Origin: Desulfobacterales bacterium | GTDB taxonomy: Bacteria; Desulfobacterota; Desulfobacteria; Desulfobacterales; Desulfobacteraceae | Direction: 5' to 3' | DNA length: 7,084 nucleotides | Assembly: GCA_022361095.1 (NCBI GenBank) | Contig: JAKSBO010000918.1 | Coordinates: forward strand, 1-7,084 | Shown here: positions 6,304 to 7,084 of the stretch, one piece after another | Numbering within the stretch: position 1 is the first letter of the stretch | How the letters are laid out: every line of letters begins with the position of its first letter | Translations under genes and position numbers: made by a program | The notes under the pieces: model-generated | What the model was told of the DNA's origin: nothing | What the model saw: only the letters and a program-made list of their open reading frames with translations | The model's database searches: none

Positions 6304-6462
6304 ATGAGAACACAAAGCACACAAACAAAGCGTTCTGACGTGAATGATCTGGATATCTGTACCTCAGCCCCGGCATCGGCCGAACATGCAAGACTTAATA
6401 ACGATGGTCCCGAGCCCTGTGATGATGGGCGCGGTATTGAATTTGAAACGGATTCCAAATGA
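6304..6462 (+). CDS. Hypothetical 52-residue acidic peptide
   Basis: The peptide begins MRTQSTQTKRSDVNDLDICT and ends EFETDSK. It has a basic, polar N-terminal third, then a strongly acidic remainder with two cysteines (C19, C39) and a run AEHARLNNDGPEPCDDGRG. No hydrophobic segment, domain or signal peptide is visible, and it looks largely disordered. The case for a real gene is the strong ribosome-binding site at the right distance, the 22-base gap after the Cys-rich gene and the shared strand. The case against is its small size and lack of recognisable homology. The layout, basic leader-like half then Cys-bearing tail, superficially recalls a peptide precursor, but no modifying enzyme is in the window. 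Confidence 0.55.
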   Translation: MRTQSTQTKRSDVNDLDICTSAPASAEHARLNNDGPEPCDDGRGIEFETDSK

Positions 6463-6590
6463 AAAAAGAGCGGTGCTTTTTCGGCTGGTTGATATGACCC
6501 TTATTCCAGGTTTGGATTCCGGTAATTGCTTATGACATGGCGCCGAGGGTTTGGCAGCCCGGTGTGCCCCAATCATTTTATGCCCCATTC

Positions 6591-6598
6591 AGGGAGGT
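6591..6598 (+). promoter_or_regulatory. Ribosome-binding site deciding the start at 6606
   Basis: AGGGAGGT is a strong anti-16S match seven bases before the ATG at 6606. It rules out the upstream in-frame start near 6537, whose extra residues also look non-coding. Confidence 0.8.
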
Positions 6599-6605
6599 AG
6601 ACATC

Positions 6606-6848
6606 ATGGATAAAAACGAACTATGCAAAAAAATAGAACAGATTTATCCTGACATCGGACGGTGCGGGATTGATATCAACGTATCATATGACGATGATAA
6701 TGACCGTTGGAAAGTTCATTTGAAGAAAGATAACAAGTCTTTGGATACTTTTCTGGAGCCCGGAGATGCCGAACTCTGCATGGAAGGCCGCCAATGTGTC
6801 AGTCTCGGCATTGAAATCAGCCAGCTTAAGGATAATATCGAGAAATAA
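6606..6848 (+). CDS. Small conserved-looking hypothetical protein with four cysteines
   Basis: This 80-residue protein begins MDKNELCKKIEQIYPDIGRC. Cysteines are at C7, C20, C58 and C64. The middle reads as two or three beta strands (IDINVSYDDDNDRWKVHLKK), followed by TFLEP and a C-terminal helix (SLGIEISQLKDNIEK). The composition is that of a soluble, folded, cytoplasmic protein. I have the impression of similar small proteins in sulfate reducers and other anaerobes, but no characterised family name I can support. The Cys pairs could bind a metal or be redox-active; that is inference. The gene lies 143 bases after the 52-residue gene and is followed at once by a strong terminator. It may be the last gene of the small-protein cluster or have its own promoter. 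Confidence 0.8.
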   Translation: MDKNELCKKIEQIYPDIGRCGIDINVSYDDDNDRWKVHLKKDNKSLDTFLEPGDAELCMEGRQCVSLGIEISQLKDNIEK

Positions 6849-6854
6849 GCGGGG

Positions 6855-6900
6855 AAGATGAACAGGATAAACAACTATTCAATATCCTGTTCATCTTTTT
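6855..6900 (+). terminator. Strong rho-independent terminator after the 80-residue gene
   Basis: AAGATGAACAGGATA (6855-6869) and TATCCTGTTCATCTT (6883-6897) form a perfect 15-pair stem with a 13-base loop. T residues continue to 6900. It starts six bases after the stop codon. Confidence 0.9.
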
Positions 6901-6941
6901 AAAATCTTTTGGATCCTGTTTAAAAATGAATTATTAAATCA

Positions 6942-7084
6942 CTCGATAATCCAGTTTTTAGGGAATTTGTTCAAATTCAAGGCGGAAACAATTTTTAACC
7001 GGAGGAATATACAATATATTTTGAGGATTAAAAATTGTTTCCAACGCCGAAGTTGGGCAAATTAACAAAAACTGGATCATCGAG
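6942..7084. repeat. Long imperfect palindrome, MITE-like or dispersed foldable repeat
   Basis: The outer arms, 6942-6959 (CTCGATAATCCAGTTTTT) and 7067-7084, match as inverted repeats at 17 of 18 positions. The inner arms GGAAACAATTTTTAA (6984-6998) and 7028-7042 match perfectly over 15. The centre is AATATA-CAA-TATATT (7006-7020). The segments between 6960 and 6983 and between 7043 and 7066 pair only partly; the right one holds its own small hairpin, CCAAC...GTTGG (7041-7056). There is no open reading frame. The right arm stops at the last base of the window, so the element may continue. Terminal inverted repeats with no gene suit a MITE or other non-autonomous element. A structured RNA or a cruciform-forming site is the alternative. 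Confidence 0.75.

Noticed and set aside
5916..6458. 180-codon reverse-strand open frame opposite the small Cys-rich gene
   Set aside because: It begins at a TTG with no ribosome-binding site, overlaps two well-supported + strand genes and has no recognisable domain. Its length follows from the composition of the opposite strand.
6463..6481. Small hairpin AAAGAGC-GGT-GCTTTTT as a terminator after the 52-residue gene
   Set aside because: The T run forms the stem itself, the loop is three bases and the stem includes a G-U pair, so it is weak as an intrinsic terminator. It might still attenuate.

Overview
The window looks like a piece of a Desulfobacterota-type (sulfate-reducer-like) bacterial chromosome. 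This is a judgement from protein style: an HD-GYP protein with an N-terminal region of the kind I associate with that group, small Cys-rich proteins and a moderate GC content. No marker gene is present, so the assignment is tentative. All supported genes lie on the + strand, and no phage, CRISPR, tRNA or rRNA feature is visible.

Region 1 (1-3293) is the 3' part of a very long gene for a modular, probably exported protein. It has a TIGR03790-like core, a beta-sandwich insert, an Ig-like segment, two acidic Ca-binding (thrombospondin type 3-like) blocks and a beta-helix between those blocks. Its true start lies outside the window. A gene-free stretch of about 430 bases follows, beginning with a run of nine G.

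Region 2 (about 3645-4345) is a compact two-gene operon. A 4-oxalocrotonate-type tautomerase is followed one base later by an HxlR-like winged-helix regulator that starts at GTG, and a clear intrinsic terminator closes the operon. Region 3 (4445-5818) is a single gene for an HD-GYP phosphodiesterase-like protein with an altered GYP motif. The promoter regions of regions 2 and 3 share a perfect 15-base sequence in opposite orientation, each copy within an inverted repeat. This suggests that the HxlR-like protein controls its own operon and the HD-GYP gene, linking a small-molecule or electrophile response to cyclic-di-nucleotide turnover. That link is inferred.

Region 4 (6051-6900) holds three small genes: a 76-residue protein with three exactly periodic CXXC-X10-C repeats, a 52-residue acidic peptide and an 80-residue four-cysteine protein. 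Each has a good ribosome-binding site, and the set ends at a strong 15-bp-stem terminator. I cannot give a function to any of them. Region 5 (6942-7084) is an imperfect palindrome of about 143 bases that ends exactly at the window edge. It resembles a dispersed, foldable repeat or MITE-like element.
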